Origin: Clostridium guangxiense
GTDB taxonomy: Bacteria; Bacillota; Clostridia; Clostridiales; Clostridiaceae
Direction of reading: 5' to 3'
Assembly (NCBI RefSeq): GCF_021043395.1
Contig: NZ_JAJNKE010000038.1
Span: 1-42,216 of the forward strand
DNA: 42,216 bases
Shown piece by piece: positions 31,238-40,700 of this stretch; within the stretch, counting starts at the first letter, position 1, and every line of letters starts with the position of its first letter. Under the pieces are notes generated by a model. It was not told the origin of the DNA and ran no database searches. It was given only the letters and a program-made list of their open reading frames with translations. The position numbers and the translations under genes were made by a program.

Positions 31238-31897
31238 TTGTGGAATGTGGTGATTATATTGTTAAAACCTTTAAATATAGAAAAAGATAATATCATAAAT
31301 AAAATCCATTGTGCCTCCATATCATCTAATTATTTAGAAAGGCATTTTGATGATAAATTATTAGAAAATATAGACAAAAAATTTAAAATTGCTGAAAAAG
31401 CTGTTAAAATGATACCAGAAAAAGGTGTTGTTATTTTAGATTCTGGAACTACTGTCCTACAAATTGCTAAGTTATTAAACCTTAAAAGTAATCTAGTTAT
31501 TGTTACAAATTCATTAATTGTAGCACAAGCTTTAGAAAACACTAAAAACCAGCTCATTGTAACTGGTGGAGAATTACGGAAAAAAAGTATGTCTTTTGTT
31601 GGTTATTTGGCAACTAAAGCTATTAAAAGTATACACGCCGATATAGCATTTATTGGTTGTGATGGATTTCATGTAGATGGTCCTTGCACTAGGTCATATA
31701 GAGAATTAGAAGTTAAACAAAGAATTTTTGAAAATTCTAAAGAAGTTGTTTTAGTAACTGATAGCTCAAAATTTAGTATGGATGGTTTATATAGATTTGC
31801 TACTTTTGATCAAATTAATAATTTAATAACTGACATAAATGTTACAGAGGAGCAACTTCAATTACTTCCATCAAATATTGAAGTTAGTATAGTATAG
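31238..31897 (+). pseudogene. DeoR-family sensor domain without DNA-binding domain
   Basis: About 195 residues match the C-terminal sensor domain of DeoR regulators: R-H-F-D-D-K-L-L-E-N-I-D-K-K-F-K-I-A-E-K-A, V-V-I-L-D-S-G-T-T, V-T-N-S-L-I-V-A, V-T-G-G-E-L-R, A-F-I-G-C-D-G-F, T-D-S-S-K-F. The N-terminal helix-turn-helix is gone, replaced by short unrelated sequence. Start codon is uncertain: TTG at 31238 or 31259, both without a good binding site. It is probably a fragment from a deletion, possibly expressed by read-through from the HAD gene 90 bases upstream, in which case it could act as a dominant partner of the intact DeoR protein. Confidence 0.6.
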
Positions 31898-31938
31898 TGG
31901 CTAGATTTTTAACGGTGTGCATGTAAACATTCGAGGAA

Positions 31939-31974
31939 AAACCTTCAGAATTTTTAATTTTTGAAGGTTTTTAC
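31939..31974 (+). terminator. Rho-independent terminator
   Basis: AAACCTTCA and TGAAGGTTT with an AT-rich loop and T-run, after the DeoR-like fragment. Confidence 0.8.
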
Positions 31975-32319
31975 TATAGATAGACAACTTGAAACTTTAA
32001 AATTACAATCTCCAAATTTATCCTGATAAACTGGAAGTTGATTCAGAGCACAGAGTACAAAGTACAGAGTACAGTGAAGGTGGATTTACCTTTCGTTTCT
32101 CTCAGGTAAATCTTAGAACTTAATAGTGTCAGCTACGCTGAGCACTATATTTTAAGCGCTTTGCGTGCATTAAGTTTAAGATTTTTTGTAGCGACAGCGG
32201 AGAAAAATCATCCTTCACTGTACTCTGTCCTCTGTACTTTGTACTCTGAGTTAAATTCCAGTTTGTAGGGATAAATTTGGTATTGGCAATTTAAATATTT
32301 CAGCTTGTTTATCTATATA
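31975..32319. repeat. Heptamer-arm palindromic repeat, complete copy (G/A-rich arm type)
   Basis: A 345-base palindrome. Left arm heptamers AGAGCAC, AGAGTAC, AAAGTAC, AGAGTAC (32045-32072) pair with right arm GTACTCT, GTCCTCT, GTACTTT, GTACTCT (32220-32247). Outside them, TATAGATAGACAACTTGAAA...AAATTTATCC...AACTGGAA on the left is matched by the complement of TTCCAGTTT...GGATAAATTT...CAGCTTGTTTATCTATA on the right. The core is that of the 27749-27985 copy inverted. No coding capacity. Confidence 0.85.
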
Positions 32320-32445
32320 AAGATAATTACAAGGTTGAAGTTATCAGCAGGAAAAATAGATTTAGAGATAGAAAAGTTTATTTTGTAAATCAAAGCAATC
32401 GTATGATAAAATGTAATTAACATTTACCTTTTGGAGGTTATAGCT

Positions 32446-33519
32446 TTGGATATAAAAGAAAAAATTAAAAGACTGCCTTCTTCCCCAGGAGTATACCTTA
32501 TGAAAGATTCTCTAGATACTATTATTTATGTAGGAAAATCCAAAAATCTAAGAAGCAGAGTTGGATCCTATTTTATAAATTCGAAAGCACATTCCCAAAA
32601 GGTAATAAAATTAGTGAAAAATCTTAAGGATTTTGATTATATTCTAACGGATACAGAATTTGAAGCATTACTTCTTGAATGCAAATTAATAAAAGAAATT
32701 AAGCCAATATATAATAGGCAAATGAAAAACCCAAAAGGCTATTGTTATATCAAAATAAAAATGAACGAGAAATATCCAGATTTTGAAATTGATAGAGAGC
32801 CTAACCGTTGTGACGGAAATCTTTATTTTGGACCTTATACTAATAAGAATACTGTAGAGAAAGCACTTTACGGTATAAAAGAGCATAGTAAAATTTTGTG
32901 TACTAATAGTTCTCGAAAGGCTTCAGGATGTCTGAGGTATTATAAGAATTCGTGTATTGGTATGTGCACAGCGAATCCTTCTTGCGAATATTATTTTACT
33001 TTGGTAGAAAAAGTTATAAAACTGCTTAGGGGCACTGATTTCACTATTCTTAAAGAAATGGAACAGAAAATGAATATTGCTGCTGCGAACTTTGATTTTG
33101 AAGGTGCAGCTAAATATAGGGATTATATAAGAGCAGTAAAGCATTTGGTAAGTACTGCGAAAATTATTAGCTTTATGGAAGCTAATAAAAATATTGTTTT
33201 GGTAGAGTTTTTTAATAACAAAGAAATTAAGTTTTTTTTAATAAGATATAGTAAACTGCTCTTCAGTGAAAGATATAAACTTAGCAATTTTAGTATTGAT
33301 GAAATAAAGCATAAATTTAAAAATAATATCATTTCTTATTTCGGCAATGCTTTGAAAAATTCAGTTAATATTGGTAAGGATGAAATAGATGAAGTTCATA
33401 TAATATATAATTATTTAAAAAGCAAAGGAAGTACATGTAAATATATAGCTATTCCAGAACAATGGATTAATGACATAGATGACTTAAGCTTGGACAGGAC
33501 TGTTGATAAATTTTTTTAG
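32446..33519 (+). CDS. UvrC-like GIY-YIG protein lacking the C-terminal nuclease
   Basis: A 357-residue protein. A GIY-YIG domain comes first (P-S-S-P-G-V-Y-L-M-K-D, I-I-Y-V-G-K-S-K-N-L-R-S-R-V, E-F-E-A-L-L-L-E-C), as in UvrC, which cuts 3' of DNA lesions. Then come four Cys (in L-C-T, G-C-L, S-C-I-G-M-C) in the region that binds an iron-sulphur cluster in UvrC, and a UVR domain (L-L-R-G-T...A-A-A-N-F-D-F-E-G-A-A-K-Y-R-D), which contacts UvrB. The RNase H-like 5' nuclease and HhH modules are absent: length is about 357 against about 600. The start is a TTG after GGAGG; an earlier TTG would place that site inside the gene. Possibly a Cho-like accessory nuclease. Confidence 0.85.
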   Translation: MDIKEKIKRLPSSPGVYLMKDSLDTIIYVGKSKNLRSRVGSYFINSKAHSQKVIKLVKNLKDFDYILTDTEFEALLLECKLIKEIKPIYNRQMKNPKGYCYIKIKMNEKYPDFEIDREPNRCDGNLYFGPYTNKNTVEKALYGIKEHSKILCTNSSRKASGCLRYYKNSCIGMCTANPSCEYYFTLVEKVIKLLRGTDFTILKEMEQKMNIAAANFDFEGAAKYRDYIRAVKHLVSTAKIISFMEANKNIVLVEFFNNKEIKFFLIRYSKLLFSERYKLSNFSIDEIKHKFKNNIISYFGNALKNSVNIGKDEIDEVHIIYNYLKSKGSTCKYIAIPEQWINDIDDLSLDRTVDKFF

Positions 33520-33551
33520 GAGAATCTCCAGATGACTGGAGTTCTCCTTCA
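33518..33551. terminator. Bidirectional terminator between convergent genes
   Basis: AGGAGAATCTCCAG and CTGGAGTTCTCCTT with an ATGA loop. It serves the UvrC-like gene and the SDR gene running the other way. Confidence 0.75.
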
Positions 33552-33560
33552 TCTTTACCC

Positions 33561-34349
33561 TTACTTTTCTGTTTTGGATAGCAATTTTTTTATTTCTGTA
33601 TCCACACTTGTTTCTATAACTAATCCTCCATCAATTACGAGCGGAGTTCCGTTCATAAATCCTGCTCTTGGGCTGCAAAAAAATGCTGTTGCGTATGCTA
33701 TATCTTCTGGTTTTCCTATTCTTGCATCAGGAAGACCTTCTTTGGCAACTTCAATGAGAGCGTCACACATTGGAGTAGGAATAATACCAGGTTGTACTAC
33801 GTTAACAGTAACTCCTGAACCGTCAAATTCTTTTGCTAAAGAATAGGCCATACCAACCAATCCATGTTTTGCAACAGCGTAGTTCATTTGACCTGCAAAA
33901 CCATGATAACCTCCAACTGATGATATTAATACAATTCTACCGTACTTTCTTTTTCTCATTCTTTCTCCACAAGCTTTTACGCAATTAAAAGCTCCAAATA
34001 AATGAGTTTTAAGAACTGATTCAAATTCTTCTATAGGCATTTTAGTAGAATATCTTAAAGGAGTAGCATTTCCTGCATTAGATACTAATATGTCAATTTG
34101 TCCGTATTTAGAATAAACTTGATTAATGGCTGCGTTCACTGCTTCACTATTAGATACATCTACACTATATGATTCTGCTTGTCCACCTTTTTCTGCAATT
34201 TCTTTTTCAGCTTCTTTATTTCTAGCTTCATTTCTAGCAAGAATAACTACTTTTGCGCCTCTATCAGCTAGCTCACAACTAATAGCTTTTCCAATACCAG
34301 AATTGCCTCCTGTTACAATAGCAACTTGATTTAATAATTCTTTTTCCAT
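33561..34349 (-). CDS. Short-chain dehydrogenase/reductase (FabG-like)
   Basis: A 262-residue classical SDR. The cofactor motif is T-G-G-N-S-G-I-G (13-20), the structural N-A-G is at 91-93, and the catalytic residues are S143/S144, Y157 and K161 in Y-A-V-A-K. R39-N following the second strand suggests NADPH. The C-terminal part shows P-G-I-I-P-T-P-M and the usual G-G-L-V-I-D-G-G-like sequence (L-V-I-D-G-G-L). Substrate unknown; the sequence resembles 3-oxoacyl-ACP reductase or polyol dehydrogenase types. It lies 40 bases after the chemoreceptor gene on the same strand and may share its transcript. RBS AAGGAGAG. Confidence 0.85.
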   Translation of the reverse strand: MEKELLNQVAIVTGGNSGIGKAISCELADRGAKVVILARNEARNKEAEKEIAEKGGQAESYSVDVSNSEAVNAAINQVYSKYGQIDILVSNAGNATPLRYSTKMPIEEFESVLKTHLFGAFNCVKACGERMRKRKYGRIVLISSVGGYHGFAGQMNYAVAKHGLVGMAYSLAKEFDGSGVTVNVVQPGIIPTPMCDALIEVAKEGLPDARIGKPEDIAYATAFFCSPRAGFMNGTPLVIDGGLVIETSVDTEIKKLLSKTEK

Positions 34350-34389
34350 TATATCTCTCTCCTTCTTTTAAACCTAGCCAGTCTTAAAA

Positions 34390-35205
34390 TTAATCTATGC
34401 CTTTGGATAATTCCAAAAGTTTAGTTGACAATTCATTTAGTTTTTCACCTTCGCTAGCTAAATTTTCTGCTTGAACAGCTTGCGTTTTACCAGCATCTGA
34501 AAACTCATTGAAAACATTTAAAATATTATTTATATTTTCCTTTATTTTTACCAAGGTTTCATTTATTTGTGCAGTTGAATCTTTACTATTTGTAGCAAGC
34601 TTTCTTATCTCTCCAGCAATAACATTAAAACCTCTACCTTGTTCACCTGCTCTTGATGCTTCAATGGCTGCATTGAGACCTAATAGATTCGTGGTATCTG
34701 CAATGCTCTTTATGTATTTAATTATGTCATCCATATATTTAATGCCATCTTGCGTTTCATTAACTATACCGCTCATATTTTCACTGTTACTGGATAATTG
34801 TTGAGTAGTACTTGCTAATTCTTCGGAAAATTCCTGTAATTCAGTAACCATTTCCATTACTGTATTTTGTTTTTCCATTGATACAGCAAAGTTTATTGTT
34901 GCCACTACATTATTAGTATTAGGATTTATTACAGGAACACAATGACTTGCAATAGGAAAACCAAAAGCTTCTTTTGGATAATTTACAGATTGCTTTTTTC
35001 TCGATTTTACTGTCATATCTGTCATATCGCCTTTACTTAATTTTGTACCTTCTTCAATATTTAATTTAAAAGTTTTTGCTTGATGTACATCTACAAACTT
35101 TTCTTTATCAGTAATACCTATGGCTACATCGTCAGAAAATAATTTTGGTAATACACTGTTCATTATCTTTACTGCTGAGAAAAGTTCTTCATCACTAATG
35201 TTCAT
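34390..35205 (-). CDS. Soluble methyl-accepting chemotaxis-type signalling protein
   Basis: A 271-residue protein without membrane segments. Residues 1-125 form a sensor domain of a type seen in many clostridial cytosolic receptors ([11 protein letters not shown], then [18 protein letters not shown]). Residues 135-271 form a short MCP signalling coiled coil with the conserved tip [26 protein letters not shown], which contacts CheA/CheW. The start at 35205 follows AAGGAGATG; an upstream in-frame ATG would put this site within the gene. No che genes are near. The ligand is unknown. Confidence 0.85.
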   Translation of the reverse strand: MNISDEELFSAVKIMNSVLPKLFSDDVAIGITDKEKFVDVHQAKTFKLNIEEGTKLSKGDMTDMTVKSRKKQSVNYPKEAFGFPIASHCVPVINPNTNNVVATINFAVSMEKQNTVMEMVTELQEFSEELASTTQQLSSNSENMSGIVNETQDGIKYMDDIIKYIKSIADTTNLLGLNAAIEASRAGEQGRGFNVIAGEIRKLATNSKDSTAQINETLVKIKENINNILNVFNEFSDAGKTQAVQAENLASEGEKLNELSTKLLELSKGID

Positions 35206-35411
35206 TTGAGACATCTCCTTTTTAAATATTACCATTGTAGTAATTATGTTATGTATATTCTTAATATATCAAATATTACTCTTAATGGCAAATGTGGATT
35301 AACTTGCTTGTTTTGCACGCTATATTATATTTGAAGTTGATGCCAAATAAGAGCACATAATAACCTCTGTTATATTAGATAATATTGATATAAAAGAAAA
35401 GAGGTGTTGTT

Positions 35412-36413
35412 GTGATTAAGGCTGTTATAAATCCTGATGCTTATCATGGAAAGAATAAAAAGTCAAATTTTTTTGAAGGTTGGTATTTTAAAATTGTGCA
35501 GCCCCATACGGGTAATACGTATTGTTTTATACCAGGAGTATTTATTTCAAGTGGTAAGGTTCCTTCACATAGCTTTATTCAAGTGATTAAAGGAAATGAG
35601 AATAACTTTAAATATTTAAAATTTAAAAAAGATGAGTTTAAAGCAAGTACATTTGAATTTAATTTAAAGGTGGAAGAAAGCTATTTTTCAATTAATCAAA
35701 TAAATTTAAATATTAATCAGCAGCATGAAAAAATATTTGGTACATTATATTTTGAAAATATCATAAGATGGCCGGACAGTATTATTAATCCAGGCAGTAT
35801 GGGATTCTATAATTATTTAGGTTTCATGCAGTGTTATAGTCAAGTCTGTGTTGTTGATGGACGTATAAGGGGAAAACTCTCTATTAATGGTGAAACAGTA
35901 GATTTTACTGGCGGAAAGCTATATATTGAAAAAAACTGGGGCAAATCATTTCCACATTCCTATATTTGGATTCAAGGAAATTCATTTCAAAAAGGAAATG
36001 GATCAATTACATGCTCTATAGGGGATATTCCACTTCCATTTCCACTCAGGAGCTTTACTGGTTTTCTGATAGGAATATATGTAAAGGGTAAGTTTTATAA
36101 GTTTACAAGTATAAATAGAAGTACTTTATCAATTAACTGTGAAAATGAAAAAATTGCTTTAGAAACTTATAATAAAGAATATTTTCTCAAAGTTGAAGGC
36201 AGTTATAAAAAAGAAAGTTTTATGAGTTTATACGCACCTAGTGATGGAAATATGATACCTATAGCAAATGAAACTCTTCATGGAAATTTAAGTGTTTCTG
36301 TTTATGATAATAAAAGAAATTGTATAATATTTAATGATAACTGCTCTTCTGCGGGCATTGAGTTGTCTGATAATTATATAAGCTTAGTTAATGAAATTAA
36401 AAGAAAACTGTAA
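35412..36413 (+). CDS. Tocopherol cyclase-like protein
   Basis: A 333-residue beta-rich protein of the tocopherol_cycl family (PF14249). Marks are F-F-E-G-W-Y-F-K-I-V near 22-31, F-I-P-G-V, the middle P-G-S-M-G-F-Y, and Y-I-E-K-N-W-G-K-S-F-P near 175-185, the most typical motif. In plants the enzyme closes the chromanol ring of vitamin E; Firmicute members lack that pathway and their role is unknown, possibly lipid binding or modification. The start is a GTG after GAGGTG. Monocistronic. Confidence 0.8.
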   Translation: MIKAVINPDAYHGKNKKSNFFEGWYFKIVQPHTGNTYCFIPGVFISSGKVPSHSFIQVIKGNENNFKYLKFKKDEFKASTFEFNLKVEESYFSINQINLNINQQHEKIFGTLYFENIIRWPDSIINPGSMGFYNYLGFMQCYSQVCVVDGRIRGKLSINGETVDFTGGKLYIEKNWGKSFPHSYIWIQGNSFQKGNGSITCSIGDIPLPFPLRSFTGFLIGIYVKGKFYKFTSINRSTLSINCENEKIALETYNKEYFLKVEGSYKKESFMSLYAPSDGNMIPIANETLHGNLSVSVYDNKRNCIIFNDNCSSAGIELSDNYISLVNEIKRKL

Positions 36414-36435
36414 CTCTTTATGAATATGTAAATTA

Positions 36436-36460
36436 GGGAGGGCTCAGGATGCCCTCTTAA
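36436..36460. terminator. Hairpin between convergent genes
   Basis: GGGAGGGC and GCCCTC with a seven-base loop, between the tocopherol cyclase-like gene and the DUF2935 gene. There is no strong T-run, so terminator strength is doubtful. Confidence 0.4.
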
Positions 36461-36479
36461 ATTTGGCTTACTGCTTAAT

Positions 36480-37403
36480 TTACGAAGAAAAACTGCGTAA
36501 AAGCCTTAAGTAATAATTTGCTTCTCTTGTTACGTGATCTGCAAGGAGAGGAGCCATTATTGCTTTGATTTTACAGTTTAATAAGCCCTCTGTAGCTTTG
36601 CTCTTAAAGTTTCTAAATTCAGTTACAAGAGCATAAATATCTTTGGTTATATTATCAAGATTATCAGGATTATTTGCAAGAGCATTGGTGGCGGCTTCAA
36701 TATTATTAAACTTCTCAACAAAGCTGTTTGATGTACTAAACAAAGCAGTTTCAGATGGATCCAAGTATCCCCTTATGAACCCTGCATGATCTTCCATTAT
36801 ATCATTCCAGAAGGTTTCTTGCTTTATGATGCCTTGAGGACTTGTATCTTGTTCTTGTCTTTTCTGAAGCATATTAAGCATACTAACGTAAGCACGAGCT
36901 TCTCTTATTACATGATCAATATTTGAAGGGTAGGTATAGCTGAAGGCTTTACAGGATAGAATTTTATTAAGAAGGTCTGTTTGAAAGTTTATAACAAAGT
37001 TTACTAATGCAAGTATGGCATTATTTAGCACAGAAACGGAAGTTGTAATGTTAAAAAGTTCTCTATAGTAGTTTCTATATCCTAAATTTATTTCTTTTGT
37101 AGTTATAGCAGTGTTAATAGGAACGCCTGTTAAAGAACTAGTTGTCTTTTCGGCAGGCAGAGTAAATGGTGTTACAAGAGTAGAAGAATTCATGGCCTCT
37201 TTGCTTATTTTTCCCTGAGATAAGGCTATTGTTTTAGAAAGCAAGGCATCTAACTTTTTGTTTACTGCAATAATTTGCATTAAAATAGGAGCATATTTAG
37301 GTGGAAGTGAAGCTCCAGCAATAACATTATGTTCTTTTACGATTCTTAGAAAGAATAGGTTTAACTCAAGGGAAAGTCTTACATATTGTTCGTTTGATAT
37401 CAT
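36480..37403 (-). CDS. DUF2935 family protein
   Basis: A 307-residue all-helical protein built of two similar halves. Each half has a helical pair with E-H/D-H: F-L-R-I-V-K-E-H-N-V-I-A-G near 19-31 and D-I-M-E-D-H-A-G-F-I-R-G-Y-L-D-P near 205-220. Related helical bundles bind iron or heme-like ligands through such His/Glu residues, but no function has been shown for DUF2935. Common in spore-forming Firmicutes. The ATG is preceded by AGAGGTAAATATG. Confidence 0.75.
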   Translation of the reverse strand: MISNEQYVRLSLELNLFFLRIVKEHNVIAGASLPPKYAPILMQIIAVNKKLDALLSKTIALSQGKISKEAMNSSTLVTPFTLPAEKTTSSLTGVPINTAITTKEINLGYRNYYRELFNITTSVSVLNNAILALVNFVINFQTDLLNKILSCKAFSYTYPSNIDHVIREARAYVSMLNMLQKRQEQDTSPQGIIKQETFWNDIMEDHAGFIRGYLDPSETALFSTSNSFVEKFNNIEAATNALANNPDNLDNITKDIYALVTEFRNFKSKATEGLLNCKIKAIMAPLLADHVTREANYYLRLLRSFSS

Positions 37404-37471
37404 ATTTACCTCTTTTACATATATTGATTAAGATAAACCAAAACACATGATGAAACTTTATAAAAGTTTAC

Positions 37472-37632
37472 CTATACATTCATAGTATGCATTATATAAA
37501 TTATTGTTGCATATTTTCTCTCTTCATCATATATTGAGGCCAAACCATAGTAAGCTCTTTCTTCATAGTCATCTATATTTAAAGCTTCATTTGCTTTTTT
37601 TAATATTTATCAATTTGTATATCGTCGTTCAT
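37472..37632 (-). pseudogene. Short TPR-like gene broken by a one-base deletion
   Basis: From an ATG at 37632 the frame reads M-N-D-D-I-Q-I-D-K-Y and stops. With one T restored at about 37603 it continues L-K-K-A-N-E-A-L-N-I-D-D-Y-E-E-R-A-Y-Y-G-L-A-S-I-Y-D-E-E-R-K-Y-A-T, which is a tetratricopeptide-like helical pair. The whole would be about 53 residues. Probably a dead small gene. Confidence 0.45.
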
Positions 37633-37727
37633 TTTTATTTATATAAAAAGTTTGATATAATCTATAAAGGACTAATTCAAAGTTATAATAAAGTACTAAA
37701 AATTTTGAGGAGAGGTTAAAGTATATA

Positions 37728-40700
37728 ATGAAAAGAATAAATGAAATTTTTAGTGACTATGAAGAAAGTGGTAACATAAATACTGCCATTGTAGAATCGG
37801 TAGTCTTAAGAAAAAAAAGCAAACGTCTAGAGATGGAAATTAGTTCGGATAAATACATTGAGATAAAAGAATTTGAAAATCTTAATAGCTTTATAAGAAG
37901 AAGATTTGCCTTAAGAGATTCTATAATTGCTGTAAAGTATGCTGATGGGACGGATAAAAAGCCCATAGAGCGTGAACTTAAAAATATTGTACTTTTAATG
38001 TCAGATAAACATCCTGTTTTAAAAACAATACTAAATAACAGCGAATATGAAGTTGATAAAAATACTATAAATTTTAATTTCAAAATTGCTGTATCAGGTT
38101 TTTTGAAATCCATGAATTACGATAGAGAGCTAAATAAGGTTATAAAAACCCTTTATGGCACTACATATAACATAAATTTTGTTGATAAGGTAAGCAGTGA
38201 AGAATTAATGCTTCAAGAGGAAGAGCGTGAGCAGGAAATGCTTGCTATATCAAGAAAAATTCAGGCGGAGGGTGGAAATATCGCTAAAGCACCACATAAA
38301 GAAGTTTCCGTTAAAAGAGAAGATATAAAGGAAGAAGTAGTTAGTAAAAAGCCTAGTGATTTAGCGTTAATACTTGGAAGAAATCCTAAAATTAAGGAAA
38401 ATGTAATAAAAATCACAGATATCACACCGGATGAGGGAAGGATATCTATACAAGGTGAAATATCTAATATAGAAGCAAAGGAATTAAAAAGCGGAAAAAC
38501 ATTGGTTTCTTTTGATTTATATGATGGTTCAAGTTCTATGACGTGCAAATCATTTCTGAAGCCTGGTGAAGATGGAGAGGTATTATCTAGACTTAAAAAA
38601 GCTAAAGGTGTCAGACTTGCGGGATCTGCTGGATATAGTAAGTTTTCTCAGGAAGTTGAGATAATTGCAAATACTATAATAGAAACAGAAGGCATTAGGA
38701 AGGCTAAGAGAAAGGATAATGCAGAGCTTAAGAGGGTAGAATTGCATATGCATACCCAGATGAGTCAGATGGATGCTATGACTAGTGCAACTGATCTCAT
38801 AAAAAGAGCCATGAGCTGGGGCATGAAGTCCATTGCCATAACGGATCATGGAGTTGTGCAGGCATTTCCAGAAGCCCATAAGTTACTTGGAAGAGATAAT
38901 CCTGATATGAAGATTATATATGGAGTAGAGGCTTATTTAGCACCAGATAAAAAGCCGTCTGTAACGAATGCTAAGGGACAGAGCATTGATACTATCTATT
39001 GTATACTTGATCTGGAAACTACGGGTTTTTCACCAGTGACTGAAAAAATTACTGAAATAGGAATCATGAAGTACAAAGATGGAAAGGTAATAGATAGCTT
39101 CAGCTGCTTTGTAAATCCTCAAAAGCCTATTCCTGCAAGGGTTGTGGAAATTACCAATATAACTGATGATATGGTAAAAGATGCAGAAACCATAGAACAG
39201 GCTTTTCCTAAAATGCTTGAGTTTATTGAAGGAAGTGTTTTGGTTGCTCATAATGCTGAATTTGATGTAGGTTTTTTAAAGCATAATGCAAAGGTACTAG
39301 GCTATGATTTTAATTTTTCATATGTAGATACCTTATCTTTAGCCCAAGATGTTTTTCCTCAGCTTAAGAGCTATAAACTTGGGAGAATCGCTAAAAACCT
39401 CGGCATAAAGGTGGAAGTTGCTCACAGAGCACTAGATGATGTAGATACTACGGTTAAGGTGTTTAATATAATGCTTGAAGAGCTAAAGAAAAGAGGCGCT
39501 GAGACTCTTCAAGACATAGATAAATATGCTTCTGATGAGGAAGCTAAGAAGCAAGAGTTTAAAAAAGTAAAGACTTACCATGCGATAATATTGGCAAAGG
39601 ATTATGTTGGTTTAAAAAATTTATATAAGCTAGTATCCTATTCTCATTTACACTATTTTTACAAGAAACCCCGTATATTAAGGAGTCTTTATAAAAAGTA
39701 TTCTGAGGGCTTAATCCTTGGCAGCGCCTGCAGTGAAGGAGAACTTTTTCAGGCAATACTTTTGGGAAAATCTGACGAGGAAATTGAAACTATTGCACAG
39801 GAATATGATTATTTGGAAATCCAGCCTTTAGGAAACGATGATTATTTAGTAAGGTCAGGGCAGGTACCTGATAGAGAAGCTATAAAGGGTATTAATAGAA
39901 AAATCATAGCTTTGGGAGAAAAACTAAATAAACCTGTAGTAGCCACAGGAGATGTTCATTTCATGGATCCAGAGGATGAGATATATAGGCGTATATTGGA
40001 AGCGGGGCAGGGCTTTAAAGACGCCGATAATCAAGCTCCGTTATATTTAAGAACTACCGAGGAAATGCTTCAGGAATTTTCTTATTTAGGAAAGGAAAAA
40101 GCTTATGAAGTGGTAGTTACTAATACTAATTTGGTATCAGATATGTGCCAGCAGATTAGTCCTATTTCACCAGAAAAATGTCCACCACATATAGATGGCT
40201 GTGAAGAGACAATAAAGAATATTGCTTACAGCAAGGCTCATGAGCTCTATGGAGATCCACTACCGGAAATTGTTCAGCAGAGACTAGATAAGGAACTTGA
40301 ATCTATTATAAAAAATGGGTTCTCTGTAATGTATATCATAGCTCAAAAGTTAGTTTGGAAATCAAATGAAGATGGTTATCTGGTTGGTTCCAGAGGATCT
40401 GTTGGTTCCTCCTTTGTGGCAAATATGACTGGTATAACAGAAGTAAATTCACTGCCCCCTCATTATAGATGTTCTAAATGCAAGTATTCGGATTTTTCGG
40501 ATTACGGCGTTAAAAATGGCTTTGATTTACCGGATAAGATATGTCCTGTTTGCGGAGAAAAGTTAGATAAAGATGGTATGGATATACCTTTTGAAACCTT
40601 TTTGGGCTTCAATGGTGATAAAGAACCAGATATAGACTTAAACTTCTCAGGAGAATATCAGGCAAAGGCTCATAGATATACAGAGGTTATCTTTGGAAAA

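Noticed and set aside
31075-31320. Minus-strand frame of 81 codons across the end of the HAD phosphatase gene
   Set aside because: It overlaps two better supported regions on the other strand and has no binding site; the phrase G-K-W-F-T-Q-N-H-R-F-W is curious but not supported by anything else.
33532-33846. Plus-strand frame of 104 codons opposite the SDR gene
   Set aside because: The opposite strand encodes a complete SDR with all catalytic residues; this frame is its mirror.
37504-37719. Plus-strand frame of 71 codons before polC
   Set aside because: The minus strand shows TPR-like coding remnants there; the plus-strand product is His/Leu-rich low-complexity sequence without a binding site.
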